Origin: Aurantiochytrium sp. KH105
Lineage: Eukaryota; Sar; Bigyra; Thraustochytrida; Thraustochytriidae
Length of the DNA stretch: 64,000 nucleotides
Direction of reading: 5' to 3'
Assembly: GCA_003116975.1 (NCBI GenBank)
Contig: BGKB01000036.1
Coordinates: forward strand, 496,001 to 560,000
Below, piece after piece: positions 28,957 to 41,300 of this stretch. The translations under genes and the position numbers were made by a program. Each line of letters opens with the position of its first letter. Position 1 is the first letter of the stretch. The notes beneath the pieces are model-generated. The model was not told the origin of the DNA. It was given only the letters and a program-made list of their open reading frames with translations, and ran no database searches.

Positions 28957-30289
28957 CTTGGCAAGTCTCTCGCTTGTTCTTCTTCCTGACGAGTGTGTAC
29001 ACCTCCTTCTCCTCCTCCTTCTGCTTGCTACAACGATGCTCTTCTTGGTTTGCTTTGTTCGCTGGGGTCGTTGCGGTTCTGCCTACCATGTAGTGCGAGC
29101 TGCTGCTGCTGCTGTACTGCGCGCAGAGCCTCGCGCCTCATCATCACGATGTCCAGTCTAGCTTTCAACCTAAGAAAGTCAACGAGCTCGCTACATTTGC
29201 GTTGCGCACACACCTTATGTGTTCACCAAAAATTCATCGAGACCGTGTCACCTAGTTTTCGCAAAGAATGCTTGTCGACCAAAGCTGTCTGTCATCGCGG
29301 CAGATGTGTTGGTCGGGATCCTGTCTCCAAAGATCGAGCGTCAAGAAGGGACCAAGCTCGCAGCGCCGACGACCTTGATGAGATAAGTGGCCGATGAGCT
29401 AGGACTAGGTCAAAGCTAGCACTCCTACCTCCTCTTTTTGACGAGCTCCATCAACAGCAACATCTCCGGAACAAGGAATATCTGGCTGCTGCAGCTGCTG
29501 CCGCTCGCCGTCTCGGTACGACTCGCATCTTCGACCGGCACCGCACCGATGCGAACTCGGCGCCAGAACGTCATCGCCGCCGTCCTCCATCTCCTCACCA
29601 TCAATCGCCCTTATCATCCTCGTCTTCAATGCGCCATCTTCTCCATCACCCCCGCCAGCAACAGCAACTACATCTGCACTGCACGCAGCAGCAGCAGCAG
29701 CTGCAGCCTCAAACCCCCTCGCGCCAACCAACTCTTCGCGCCGTGTCTTCGTCCTCTCACACAAAGTTCGTCGCCCCCCGCGCTCAGCTCAGCTCAGCTC
29801 AGCTCAGCTGCAGCTCGCCGCGGCTTTCTTCGGCGCAACGCGGCGCCGAATCTTTGCGGCGGCGATTGCTGCGGATCCGGCAGCAAAAGCAAGCCCCAGA
29901 GGGACCTGCGGCCAGAGCACAGCAGCGAACAAGACGAGCGAGACGAGCCTCGACACGAGACGAGCGAGCTCAAACCCCTTTTCGCTCGCCGCAGCGGGAG
30001 CTCGCGCGCCCGCCCGCCCGCCCGCCCGCCTGCTCGCGCGCGCGCGCGACCGCGCAGGCAGGAGCGGAGCCGCGCGCACGCCCGCCCCGGCTGGCGGGCC
30101 TCCCGCCGCACCGCGCGGCCGCCGCGCAGCGTTCGCGGAGAGGACCGGGACGCGCGCCATCCCGGAGCTCGAGGACGCCGAGCAGACGCGCGCGGAGAGC
30201 GACGACAGCGACGACGTTGAGAGCGACGAGAAGAACATAAAGAAGGAGGAGGAGGAGGAGGAGGAGGAGAAGAGAGGGAAAGCGTAAAG
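28957..30289. other. divergent intergenic region, lipocalin / kinase
   Basis: About 1.3 kb. CAG-rich (29690-29710) and AGCTC repeats (29785-29810), then very GC-rich to 30200, and a GGA-repeat purine tract (30243-30275) just before the kinase ATG. Long frames here follow from base composition. No gene recognised. Confidence 0.5.
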
Positions 30290-30507
30290 ATGGGCAACCA
30301 GACGAGTGGGCGCAGCAAGGTCTCGCGGAAAAGCCGCCGCGACGGCGGCGCAACAGCAACAGCAACAGCAGCGGGAGCCTCGGGCCCTGCCGGCTATGGC
30401 CAAGCTCAGTATGGAGCGCCGCCACCACCTCCGCCTCAGCAGCAGTACGCGCCCTCGCAGCAGCAGCAGCAGCAGCAACAACAACAGCAGTACCAACAGT
30501 ATGCGCC

Positions 30508-30558
<51 letters not shown>

Positions 30559-31693
30559 TACGGCGGCGCAACAGCAACAAATGGCCGCGCAATACCAGCA
30601 GCGTGCACAGCAGCAACAGCATCAGCAACAGCAGCAAGCAGCCATGAACCCGCAGGCACAGTCGCCGCAGGGCGGAGACCGCAGGCTGCAACTGACCCGA
30701 ACGCTGTCCTTGCGGCCTGACGGAGACACGCTCTCCTTGCTGCACCAGTACTACGAGGTGTCCTTCAACAAGGAGTCCGAGCTGGGTCGCGGCCATTACG
30801 CCACAGTATTTCGCGGTCGCAACCGTGCGACAGGCCAGGCGGTCGCCGTGAAGCGCATTCGCCGCTCGCTCGCCCGGCCAGCAACTCTCAAGACCGAGAT
30901 CCGTGCCTTGCGCAAGGTGCGCGGCCACCCGAACATTGTCAACCTCTTTGATTGCTTTTACGACAACGAATACGTCTGTCTGGTCATGGAGCTTCTCGGC
31001 GGCGGCGAGCTATTTGACCGCATTGTGGCCAATGGCGCCTACAGCGAACGCGACGCCTCATGTCACGTGCGCAAGATCGCTTCCGCGCTCGCCTTCATGC
31101 ACTCCAACGGTATTGTCCACAGAGACTTGAAACCAGAGAATCTGGTACTCGTTGATCGGAGACCCAACGCCGATATTAAAATCTCCGACTTTGGTTTATC
31201 GAAAATCATCGACGATACAAACGAGTCAGTTCTGCGCACGGTCTGCGGTACGCGAGCCTACAGCGCTCCCGAGGTGGGCTTCGGAGGTCCCGCGCGCGGA
31301 GGAAACTACACCAACAAGTGCGACTCGTGGTCTCTCGGCGTTATTCTCTACGTCATTCTCGTGGCCTATCACCCCTTTGACCCATATGGAGACTCCACGG
31401 ACAACGAGATTTGGTATCGCATCACACGCGGAAATTGGAGCTTCGACGATGAAGCCTGGGAGGCCATTTCCAGCGGCGCCAAAGATCTCATCAAGCACCT
31501 CATTTGCGTCGACCCCTCGCAGCGCTTTAGCATGGCGCAGGTTCTTGCGCACCCGTGGATTGCCCAGTACAATCAGGTTCCGGCCACCCCACTCAAGTCC
31601 CTTAGCGCACAGCAAGGCCGCTCCCTGCGCAATGTCTTGTCTTCCGTTGCGCCGCCGCCGCAGATCGACGAAATGGACTTTGACAACGTCTAG
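30290..31693 (+). CDS. CaMK-type serine/threonine kinase with polyQ N-terminus
   Basis: 467 aa, single exon. It starts MGNQTSGRSK, a good N-myristoylation site with nearby basic residues. Residues 45-120 are Gln-rich, from CAG/CAA tracts (30440-30640). The kinase domain covers about 155-425: glycine loop ELGRGHYATVF, catalytic Lys in VAVKRI, HRDLKPEN, DFGLSK, activation segment CGTRAYSAPE, and HPWIA at the end. All catalytic residues are present. The substrate-binding Glu after the hinge (GGGELFDRI) and the overall motifs fit the CaMK/CHK2-like group. No EF-hand, FHA or obvious calmodulin site follows, so the short tail gives no clue to regulation. Membrane attachment is inferred from the N-terminus. 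Confidence 0.85.
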
Positions 31694-32493
31694 ACTCTAG
31701 TATAGGCTCGCGTGCGCGCGCACGGATTCTTTGTAATCTTTTCCTTGTCAAGCACCTTCACCCTTTTTCCTCCGCCTGCTATTGATTGCTGTTGCTACTG
31801 CTGTTGCTGCTGCACACCATCCTTGCCTTGTCTCAACTTGCCCTGCTCTTCTACTAACTAACTGCTAGACCCAAGCCTGGGCGCGTGCTCGGTCACCTGT
31901 TAGTGTTGTCGAGAGGAAAAAGGGTTGCGCAGTTCCTAACCTACCCCTCTTCAGCGTCAGATTTCCAGCATGGCAAAGGCATTTAGGGGGGCAGAGTGCA
32001 CAGCACCCGAGCTCGCGCGCGTGAAACGGTTATGCAATTTTCGATGATCGAAAGGACTCGAGCAGCACTGGCAGCAGGCCCACTCGAGCGAGCAAGCATC
32101 CATTCTCCAATCGCTGGGAACAAACGTGACCTTGATCATCGTCTGGTCCGCGTGCACGTCGCGTGGCCGACATACTTGAGCTCTCGACGCTCGCGTCGTT
32201 GTGGCCGCTCGCCTTAAGGCCATTCGTCGACACGACGAGCGCTCGTCGCGGGCAGTGGCGACCTCGGCGACCTCGGTGACCTTATTCGAACTCCTCTGTC
32301 CTTGACGGCGATAACGTCGAGGACCAGTCGAGGACCAGACAGGACGGCCGACCACGGTGATACATCATTGCTCAAGGGCTTAGAAAAGCCACGGCGACAT
32401 AGACTTGCCAAGGGGCTGCCAGAACTACGACGAGTCTGAACAGCACAAGGGCACCGTCAGGAGCTCGTGGACTGTACGCATAGCGAGCGAACA
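31694..32493. other. intergenic region, kinase / kinesin
   Basis: 0.8 kb with CTG/TTG-rich sequence just after the kinase stop (31780-31815) and short direct repeats GTCGAGGACCA (32309-32340). No gene seen. Confidence 0.5.
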
Positions 32494-35322
32494 ATGTCAT
32501 TGGCAGCGGAAGTCGACGACGTGGAGGGCGCTGCCACGATCGAAGAGGAGAACAAGAACTCGAGCCCAGTGCAGGCGAAGAAGCGCAAGAGCGATGGCCA
32601 GTTGGCGCCCACGTCGGCAAGGAAAATTCTCAGCGAGGTGAATCGCGGCGGCAGCGGCCTGCAAGCTCCCGGATGGAGCAAGTCCGGAAACAAGCAGAGC
32701 AAAGAACGGAGACTTACGTGGAAAGCTTCCAACCTCAAGGCCATTGCCGACCGTCCTCAGCACACGCAGCAGGAAGAGCTCATTGAAGTCCCCAGCGAGA
32801 ACATGGATACCATCGTCGCCCGCTGCTTTGGATCCATGGACGAGCGTGAGCAGCAAAAGGCAGCTCTTCTCAAGCGCGTCAAGCCAGAGCAAAAGATTTT
32901 TGGCTATGCCAAAAAGTTCCTCGAAACCGAGACCAAGCGACTTGCCCAGGGTCTTCGCGACAGCTTCCAGACCACTGATCAACTCGTCGAAGCCTGCAAG
33001 TCCTATGAGCGCACCATGCTCAGCTCTTTGGAGTCTGCCAAGTTTCGTGTCGAGCAGCTTGCCCGAGCCGTCGACGAGAGCAAGCACAAGCTCGCCGCTG
33101 CAGAAAAGGAACTCAGCTCCGTGCGCAAGGACGAGTCTGCGCTTCGAGGCGAAGTCCAGGTTATTCGAAAGGAGCTCAAGGCAAGCACCGAGCGCGGGGA
33201 CGAAGTCGCGGCGCACATGGGAAAACTTGAGGCTCGCAAGACCGAACTCGAGGCTCGCGTAACTCAGGCTGAGAATGCCCTGGCCCAAAAGGAGGCAGAG
33301 GCCAAGGAGCTCGCCAAGCGCATCGAAACCCACTCTGTTGAAATGGAACGCCTGCACAACGAGCATGCCGGCAAGGTGGCTGACCTTCGTGCCGAAAAGG
33401 AACGCATCGCGAATGAGTTGCCGGGACTTCGTGAGCGCATTGCCACCCTAGAGCGCGAGCGCGACGCCGCTGCCGCAGAGACCAAGGAAGCCACGCAAAG
33501 GCTCCACCAGTCCGAAGCCGAGGCGCAGCGTCTCCAGGCATCATCGGTGGCGCTGCAAGCGCAAATTACCAACATGGAATCCCAGGTCAAGCAAAAGGAT
33601 CTCCATCTTGACAAGACACTCGAGACCTTTCAGCAGAACCAGACCTTTTCGCAGGATCGTATCGCTTCCTTGAGCGAAGAGAAAGCCAAGCTCGAAGTTC
33701 GTGTTCATGATCTCGCAAACGCAAAGAGCGCTCTCGAGGTGGACAAAACACGTCTCGAAGGCTCGCTCAAGGAGGCCACCGATGCCAATGCAGTTCTCAC
33801 AACCGCCAAGACCGATTTGCAGAACGAGCTTGCCAGCGTCAAGGACCAAGCCAGTGGCGCAGTTTCGGATCTTGAAAGGGCCAAGCGTGACGCCGCCTCC
33901 GCCACTGTACGCGCGGAAAAATGCGAGGCCGAGCTAAGCAAGCGCGCTACCGCTACCGCGAAAATGGAAGCGGCCGCTGAGGCGATGCGCACGCAGCTTG
34001 ACGAGGCGCTCGCCAAGAATAACGCACTTGAAAGCGAAATGGAAGTGCTTAAAAAGACATACAGCGAGCAAGGAATCTCCTCCGACGAGCGTCTCGAGCA
34101 ACTCTGCGAGGTGTCCAAGGAGGCCGCCTTGCTCAAGCGTCAGGTTGGCGAATTCGAAAAGCTGCAAGCTCGTCTGCGCGAGACCGAAGCCGAGCTCAAG
34201 GACACGCAGAACAAGCTCTTCGAGTCGGACAAGACGCGCCGCCGCCTCCACAACGAGGTGCAAGCACTCAAGGGCAAAATTCGAGTTGTGGCACGTGTTC
34301 GCCCCAGCACCGTCGGCGAGGACAAGGAGGACGAACAGCAGCAATTACTCTGCGACGTGAATGGAACGACGCTCGCGGTGCAGACAGAGCGTGCTCAGAC
34401 GTCAGGGACCCAGGTGCAGAGCCACAAATTTGAGTTTGATCGCGTCTTCGCACCGCAATCAGCTCAGGCTGACGTCTTCGAAGAGGTGAGCGACTTTGTG
34501 CAGAGCGCCCTTGACGGCTTCAATGTTTGCCTCTTTAGCTACGGACAGACCGGCAGTGGCAAGACGTATACAATGACGGGCGACCACAACTCGCCCGAGT
34601 CACGGGGAATCATTCCTCGCGCCATTGATCAAATCATGTCGTACCAGACAGAACTTCGATCCAAGGGCTGGGAATACACGCTTGAGGCAACCTATGTGGA
34701 AATTTACAACGAATCCATTCGCGACTTGCTCACGCGCTCGCCATGCAAGACCGATTCGAAGCCGGAGATTCGCGACTCCAAAAAGGAAATCATTCTCACC
34801 AACGTTAATCGCGAGCCAATCGATTCCAAGGAACAGATTCACCAGGTTCTCGAGCTGGCGCAGCAAAACAGGTCCGTGGCCGCCACGGACTCGAACATGC
34901 ACTCCTCACGGAGCCACTCGGTGTTCACACTCTTTATTACAGGCGTCAACAAGGAGTTTAAGGCCCAGGTCACGGGGAGCTTGAGCATGTGCGACTTGGC
35001 TGGAAGCGAGCGCATCGCCAAATCGAACGCCACTGGCGACCGACTCAAGGAGGCGCAGGCGATCAACAAATCGTTGAGTTCCCTGGCCAACGTCTTCTCT
35101 TCGCTCCAAAAGAAGACGGCTCATGTCCCGTACAGGAACTCCAAGCTCACGCACATGCTTCAGCCCTGCTTTGCTGGTGAGGGCAAGACGATGATGATTG
35201 TTAACTTGTCTCCCGAGAGCGAGCATTCTAACGAGTCGCTCTGCTCGCTCCGGTTCGCTGGCGGTGTGCAAAAGACGGAGCTTGGTCGTGCCAAGAAGCA
35301 GATCTCATCCATGTCTTCCTAA
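32494..35322 (+). CDS. kinesin-14, C-terminal motor
   Basis: 942 aa, single exon. ATG 32494 has aca before ATGT; a GTG precedes it in frame. Residues 1-100 are a basic tail, 100-590 an extended coiled coil, and the motor is C-terminal. The neck RRRLHNEVQALKGKIRVVARVRP is typical of kinesin-14 (NCD/KIFC). The P-loop is GQTGSGKTYTM (about residue 687), switch I NMHSSRSHSVF (about 803), and switch II DLAGSERI (about 834), followed by HVPYRNSKLTHMLQ. Kinesin-14s move towards microtubule minus ends and cross-link or focus spindle microtubules. All nucleotide-site residues look intact. Convergent with SepSecS. Confidence 0.92.
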   Translation: MSLAAEVDDVEGAATIEEENKNSSPVQAKKRKSDGQLAPTSARKILSEVNRGGSGLQAPGWSKSGNKQSKERRLTWKASNLKAIADRPQHTQQEELIEVPSENMDTIVARCFGSMDEREQQKAALLKRVKPEQKIFGYAKKFLETETKRLAQGLRDSFQTTDQLVEACKSYERTMLSSLESAKFRVEQLARAVDESKHKLAAAEKELSSVRKDESALRGEVQVIRKELKASTERGDEVAAHMGKLEARKTELEARVTQAENALAQKEAEAKELAKRIETHSVEMERLHNEHAGKVADLRAEKERIANELPGLRERIATLERERDAAAAETKEATQRLHQSEAEAQRLQASSVALQAQITNMESQVKQKDLHLDKTLETFQQNQTFSQDRIASLSEEKAKLEVRVHDLANAKSALEVDKTRLEGSLKEATDANAVLTTAKTDLQNELASVKDQASGAVSDLERAKRDAASATVRAEKCEAELSKRATATAKMEAAAEAMRTQLDEALAKNNALESEMEVLKKTYSEQGISSDERLEQLCEVSKEAALLKRQVGEFEKLQARLRETEAELKDTQNKLFESDKTRRRLHNEVQALKGKIRVVARVRPSTVGEDKEDEQQQLLCDVNGTTLAVQTERAQTSGTQVQSHKFEFDRVFAPQSAQADVFEEVSDFVQSALDGFNVCLFSYGQTGSGKTYTMTGDHNSPESRGIIPRAIDQIMSYQTELRSKGWEYTLEATYVEIYNESIRDLLTRSPCKTDSKPEIRDSKKEIILTNVNREPIDSKEQIHQVLELAQQNRSVAATDSNMHSSRSHSVFTLFITGVNKEFKAQVTGSLSMCDLAGSERIAKSNATGDRLKEAQAINKSLSSLANVFSSLQKKTAHVPYRNSKLTHMLQPCFAGEGKTMMIVNLSPESEHSNESLCSLRFAGGVQKTELGRAKKQISSMSS

Positions 35323-35613
35323 AAAAAGGTAAAGGGAGGAGAACGCGAGCGAAGAAAAAAGATGTCTTTCGCTCTTGGCCGCGCAGTCACAAAAACACAT
35401 GGCGACGCTGTGAAGTGACCGCCTAGACAGTAAACCTGGATCGCCTCATCCTTGGTTCTAGCATGGACATGGTTCGAAGCGCAAAAATGTTGTAATTGAT
35501 TTGGATTGATTTACTGAGGTACTGCCCAAAACACAATGCAATTCTGCTGTGCTTTGTGAGTGCAGAACGTCTTGTTGGGTCGATGACGCGCAAAAATATC
35601 TCATGTGCTAACC

Positions 35614-37074
35614 TCATGCCGCCTGGTCACGTTTGGCGCGCCGCTTTGCAAAGTCGGTGAACGTTTGATCTAATCTCTTGTTCAAAACTCCGAGATCTTC
35701 AAGGCGGACTCCCATTGCACATGCTACCGTCACGTAGGCGTGCGGATACTCGTCAAAGCTTGCGCCATAATGGCCAAAGTCTATTGCAGCGACGGTTTTC
35801 GTCATGCCCGGCGCCACAACACGCGCCCCCGATACGCCTCGCGTAAAGAGCATGGAGCCAAACTCGGAAAGTGTGCGCCCGCTTGCCTCTGATCGGTCTC
35901 CTACGTCGACAATGCTATCGAGGGTCAGCGCAAAGGAGATTGTATTGCGTTTTTGCGTCACGAGAACGCGCTCGCTATGTTTGGCAGCAAGTTTCTCGAG
36001 CATCTCCTGAAACGGCCCCAGCATACTGATACGTTCCTTTCGAAGCGCCATGTAACCGTCCGAGCCCAGCGACACAAGCGTGAGAAAGACGTCGAGAATG
36101 GGAGACATGCTGGCGCGGCCTGCATACGACTTGCTAAGCGTGACCTCAATCCAACTTGCGTCCGGGCCAGTAATGATGCAGCCGCCCACGGGTACCATGA
36201 GATTTTTGTCGGTGGACTGCACCACGGCGTCAACACGACCTACGCGACACGCCTCGTCGACATAGTGGCAACACTTTGAGCATTGAAGGCCGTAAGCATT
36301 GTTAATGACATGTGCGACGCCACGGGCAGCGCAAATGCGAGCAATGCCTTCAACATCATCTGGCACGCGCGGTGCGAAACAACTGGTTGTTGACAGAACG
36401 CCAAGCACATTTTCTGCCCCGTGCTCGTCGATGGCGCGCTCAATGGCTTCAAGGTCGGTGCAGACAACGTCGCCGTCCCTTTTGTTTGGAACAACAATCG
36501 GCTCAAAGCCTGCTGTTTGGATGCACTTGAGGCAGGTTGCCTGGTCGATGCGAGGCCAGACGACGTAGCGAGGTGTCGCCCCATCCTCTTTCACGCGCTT
36601 GTGCCGTAAACACTGCAGAACCAGCGCAAGCCCCATGCCGGTCGCCATGGGCACCACGAGCACGCCACGAAGATGTCTCATGCCAAGAACACGCCGAACA
36701 AGGTCGCGCACGAGCTCCACGGTCAGCTTGTAGATGAGGGACGACCCTGCTGCCTTGGGCTGCACGGCCCCAACGTCGCCGGAGCGTCCGATGCCATGGG
36801 CCAGGCCAAAATGGCGCCTCCGCACGAGGTCGCAGGCGACGCGTCCTTCACGTTCGCCGGCTCCAACATTGCCTACAAAGTTGTTGCTATCCAGAAGCGC
36901 TGTCTCGGCCAAGAACCACTCGAGGGTCTGCGCATCCCAGCCCTGCGCGGGCAGTTTACGGTGCTCGACGAGCTGCCGCGCCAGTTTCTGTCGCCGCCGA
37001 ACGGCTTCGCTGCCTTGCGCCATGTACGAGTCGCCCACAAGGCGCGCCGCAAAGCGCACCGTGTCCTCGTCCAT
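35614..37074 (-). CDS. SEPSECS: O-phosphoseryl-tRNA(Sec) selenium transferase
   Basis: 486 aa, single exon. SepSecS uses PLP to convert phosphoseryl-tRNA(Sec) to selenocysteinyl-tRNA(Sec) with selenophosphate. Conservation is high throughout: ALLDSNNFVGNVGAGEREGRVA, HGIGRSGDVGAVQPKAAGSS, VVPMATGMGLALVL, RIDQATCLKCIQTAGFEP, STTSCFAPRVPDD, NNAYGLQCSKC, the PLP Lys in STDKNLMVPVGG, GRASMSPILDVFLTLVSLG, and GSMLFTRGVSGARVV. The ATG at 37074 (cacc before ATGG) gives a start aligned with known family starts. The frame continues upstream for 114 codons of Arg/Ala/Val-rich sequence to a further start; I treat this as UTR, though a targeting extension is possible. Implies a selenoproteome. Confidence 0.94.
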   Translation of the reverse strand: MDEDTVRFAARLVGDSYMAQGSEAVRRRQKLARQLVEHRKLPAQGWDAQTLEWFLAETALLDSNNFVGNVGAGEREGRVACDLVRRRHFGLAHGIGRSGDVGAVQPKAAGSSLIYKLTVELVRDLVRRVLGMRHLRGVLVVPMATGMGLALVLQCLRHKRVKEDGATPRYVVWPRIDQATCLKCIQTAGFEPIVVPNKRDGDVVCTDLEAIERAIDEHGAENVLGVLSTTSCFAPRVPDDVEGIARICAARGVAHVINNAYGLQCSKCCHYVDEACRVGRVDAVVQSTDKNLMVPVGGCIITGPDASWIEVTLSKSYAGRASMSPILDVFLTLVSLGSDGYMALRKERISMLGPFQEMLEKLAAKHSERVLVTQKRNTISFALTLDSIVDVGDRSEASGRTLSEFGSMLFTRGVSGARVVAPGMTKTVAAIDFGHYGASFDEYPHAYVTVACAMGVRLEDLGVLNKRLDQTFTDFAKRRAKRDQAA

Positions 37075-38383
37075 GGTGAGTCCCGCGTCAGCGGCCGGCT
37101 GTGGCTTTCGCGCACAGCGGCCAGCTGTGACTTTCGCGCGGCTGTTTCGCACCTCGCCTTTCTCGCTCGCGCCCGCCGTGCCCACCGCCTCCGCCTTCCT
37201 TCGACGTCGACTTCGACTTTGAGTTGGCCTTGCTCGGGACCTTTGCTCGCCAAATTTTGGGCTTTGCTCGGGCCAGGCCTCGACTGTCGTCAAGCTTGAA
37301 CGCCCAGTAACGCCGAGTGAACCAGCGCGTGCTTTGACGCGAACAACGACGGCCACGACGACCATGACCTCAACGAGACGCACTGCAAGAACAGCGCCTC
37401 TACGTTTATTGACCATGGCAAAGAACGCTTTTCGACGCTGCTGCCCGGGCCGCAGTGTAGAAGTCGTCTTTGCAGCCTTCAGCTCATCTAGATTTGCGAT
37501 TTTGATGCGAATGAAAAGGTAGCCTTGGAGTCAATCAAAGCGATCTGGAATCACTTCAGAAAATCATCCAAACAGCCGTGCGGACTACAGCGGAAAGGAC
37601 ACGTTCTACCTGAGTAAGTGGTCCAAACAGTCGCCAGGGTCAAGTTGGGCGAAGAGCGCCTCGGGAAGCCGAAAATTCGGCAAGCAGGATCACAAAACAA
37701 GCAACCTATCGCGCTCCAGGTCCCAGGGGAAATCCCTTGCTAGCTGACCTCGGTGCATTTCCCCTGGCCTAGGGCCAGGCTCGCGACCGACGAGAACCTC
37801 GACGCCCAAAACGATCACAGGGCCTCCGCCGAATCTGACGCCCGGAGAACCCAAGCTTTTCACCACCACCATCGCCAACGAGCCACGGGCTGTCTGTCTG
37901 TCTGTCTGTCTGTCTGGCTGGCTGGCTGGCTGGCTGGCCCAAGACTCTGTCCAACAGGCTAGCCACCCGGCCCCGGAGCGTCCCAAGACCCCCGGTGTCC
38001 TGTGACGATCGGACAGGGACATTCGGGGCTTCCCGCCCAGCGCGTGCATCCGATCCGCGCGTCTCACCTCCCCGCCCTCGAGCGGCGCGGCCGTGCGTGC
38101 ATCGCGACGCGTCCTGTCGCAACGCAAGGCACCGCAGGGCGCCGCGAGGCCCCGCAAGGCGAGGTGAGGCGAGGCGAGGCGAGGCGAGGCGCGCAATCTT
38201 TTTGCACGCGGCAGGGGCGCTCGCTCGCCGTGGACGGAGTGACCGCCGCGCACGCCGCGGCTGCGCCACGCCTTGTCGAGCAGCGAAAGCAGCGGCAGCA
38301 GCGAAAGCAGAACTGCAACGCGAGCGAGCGGGCGGGCGAGGCGAGCGAGCGGCGAGCGAGCGGCAGCGCAGGCTCGCGGCGCG
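37075..38383. other. divergent intergenic region with microsatellites
   Basis: 1.3 kb between SepSecS and the first ABC transporter. It holds a (CTGT)n(GGCT)n microsatellite (37889-37938) and a (GAGGC)n tract (38158-38192). The second lies about 200 bp before the ABC ATG. Open frames are compositional. Confidence 0.55.
37889..37938. repeat. (CTGT)n(GGCT)n microsatellite
   Basis: Tetranucleotide CTGT repeats change to GGCT repeats without a break, 50 bp in all. Confidence 0.9.
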
Positions 38384-41300
38384 ATGGCGCTGGCGGGGGA
38401 TGAAGGAGATGGCGGCGGCGGCGGCGGCCCGAAGTCGTTCAGGCTGGCGGCCGAGGAGGAGCAGCCCGGGGCGCCGGGCCTGGAGGAGCTCGAGGCAGGG
38501 CACGTGCGCGCGGAAGTGGCGCCGGAGGCGAAGATGACGTCTGCGGAGCTCGAGGCCGCGGACGAGGCCATGCTCGGCAACAGCATCGACTTTGGCGAGT
38601 GGGCAGACGCTCGCAAGTCCCGCGAGTTGGGCGCGAAACGGACACCCAAGGACACCAGCGTCTTCGGCAGGGCGTTTCTCACGTGGATGTACGGACTCGT
38701 GTTCAAGGGGTTCAGGAAGCCGCTACAAAAGGAGGATCTCCCCGGCCTGAATCCAGACTACCTTTCGTCCAAGCTGTACATGCAATTTCAAGAACATTTT
38801 AACGCGGACCCGACGGCAAAGCACGCGTTTCAACGCGCCCTGTTGCGCATTCCAAAGGTGCGCCACACACTCATCCTCGGAAGCATTCTCTCGGCCACGC
38901 AAGGCGTCTTGGCCACGGTGGGGCGGCCTCTCATCCTCAAGATTATTGTGGAGGCCGTGGAGAACGACGTGAACACGGTCGACTCAATTATTCTCATCAT
39001 CAAATTTGCCGCAATCGTAGGCATCGAGGGATGGGCGGGCGTCATTGGCCGGCAGCTTCTTGCAGAGGAGTTTGGAACCCAGTTCCAAATCTGTGCGAGC
39101 TCAGCCGTGTACAGCAAAATGCTTCGCGTCGACACGCAGCGTCAGTACGCGGATCAGGCGTCAGAGTCGAGTCTCATTGGCAACGACGTCGTTCGTGCTT
39201 ACGAAAACCTCCGTATTGCGGCGCAGCTTCCCATGGCAGTGAGTAGTGTGATTGGCGGAGTTGTCGTCCTCATTCTTCTGATTGGCAAGAGCGCGCTTGT
39301 GGGCATCGGCATCATGCTGGCCATCTTGTGCCTCAATGTGCTCATGGGCAAGATCACGCACAGCATCGAGCAAAAGAACCTTCGCTTTGCAGATGAGCGC
39401 TTGTCCATCCTTACAGCCGTCGTCGAGGGCATTCGCGCCGTCAAGCTCTTTGGATGGGAAGAAAAGTATCGCAAGAAGATCAACGACATTCGCGACGAGG
39501 AGTGCACGCATATTCGCAACTACCGTCTGGCGCACGTGACCTCCATCGCGTCGGGGCGCGCAAGCCCGGTGCTCTCCGCCATGGCAACCCTTGTCTTTTA
39601 TGCAATTGGGCGGGACTCTGTCGACCTGGCTGATGCGTATGCGGCTGTGAGCGTTTTCCAGGCCTTGCGATTGGGACTCATCTTTGTGCCACTGTGCATG
39701 ACTGCCTTCCTGGCTGTCGATGTGACGATCAAGCGACTCAATATTTACTTTCGGCGTCCGGATAAGGCAGACCGCGTCTTTCTCCCAATGCCCGAACCTG
39801 GTTCACAAGACCCCGTCGTTCAGGTCGAGCGATGCTCTCTCGGCTGGATCGCAGATGGCAAGGACGATAGCGCTGTACTTCGCGACGTTGCCTTCTCCGT
39901 GCAGCCGGGCGAGATCGTGGCCATCGTTGGCGGCGTCGGCGAGGGCAAGTCGACCTTGCTTGCGAGCGTCGCGCAGGCGATTGCGCCATTGTCGAGGTCA
40001 GAAGGTCGCGCCCCGATTCGCACGGTGCGTAGCGTGGGCTTTGCGCCGCAAAAGCCTTTTGTCGTCTGCGGCACACTCAAGCAAAACGTTCTCTTGGGAA
40101 GGCCCTTTGATCAGGCTCGCTTCGATCGGGCGCTCTTTGCCAGCGGCATGCATGCAGACATCGCCGCACTTCCGGGTGGAATCTATACCGAAGTGGGCGA
40201 ACGAGGCACGACACTTTCAGGAGGCCAGCAGGCGCGCATGGCCGTCGCGCGCAGTCTGTACGCAGAGCCAACGCTACTGTGCTTTGATGACATTCTCGCG
40301 GCCGTGGACGCCAAGATGTGCGCACACATGTTCGAGCACGCTATCCTCAAGCAGGTTCAAGAGCAAAATCGCGCGTGCGTCGTCGCGATGAACCAGCTCG
40401 CTTTGCTTCCTCGCGTGAGTCGCATCCTGTACATTTCGGAAGGCACCGTGTCAGCTTCAGGGACGTACAACGAGCTGCTGGAGTCGTGTCCAGCCTTTGC
40501 TGACTTCGTCGAGTGCACCAAGTTGCTGCAGGAGGAATCTGTGGAGGACACTGCTCTTGCGCAAGGCGGCAACGAGCCCGAGGAGTCGCCCGCGCGTTCA
40601 GCGTCCAATTCCCATGTCGAAGAGGCAAGCGAGGTGATCCGCGAGAGCAGCAAGCTGTACGATGGATTCGCAGCTCGTCTCGAAGACTCGCGGCTCAATG
40701 ATGACGAGGAAAGTCTCGTGTCCAAAACGGGGAAAAAGGGCACAATACTTGGCACCGAGCAGCTGACGCGGGGAAAAGTGAACAAGGACGTGTACTTTTC
40801 ATACTTTAAGGCGATCGGGCCGTTTTTTATGCTCTTGTCCCTGACCATTTGTCTGTCAGGATACGTCATGATGGCGGTCAACGATTACTGGCTCACTCGC
40901 TGGGCCGAGGCGATGGAGGACCCGAACGAGACAAGAGGCAATGCCTTTTTTGCGGGCGTCTACGTCGCCCTGAGTCTCGGCTTTGGAAGCTTCATCATGA
41001 CGACGAGCTGGATGCTCTGCTTTGGCGGCGTGCGCGCTTCACGGACGCTGCACCACACGATGCTCCGGCGGCTCTTGCGCGCTCCGCTCGAGTGGTTCGA
41101 GGGAACTTCAACCGGCCGTATCATGTCTCGTTTCAGTGGCGATCTCTCCAAGGTGGACATGATGCTGAGTTTGATCGTGGATAACGCGACCCAGATCTTG
41201 GCGACCCTTTTGGTGCAGCTCGGCGTCATTTGCTATGCTGTACCCATTGCGGCCGTAGTCATTGTTGTCGTGGCCGTCCTCTTTTCCGTTGCAGTAGTGG

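Noticed and set aside
37075..37416. 114-codon N-terminal extension of SepSecS
   Set aside because: Start at 37074 aligns with the family and has good context; extension is low-complexity.
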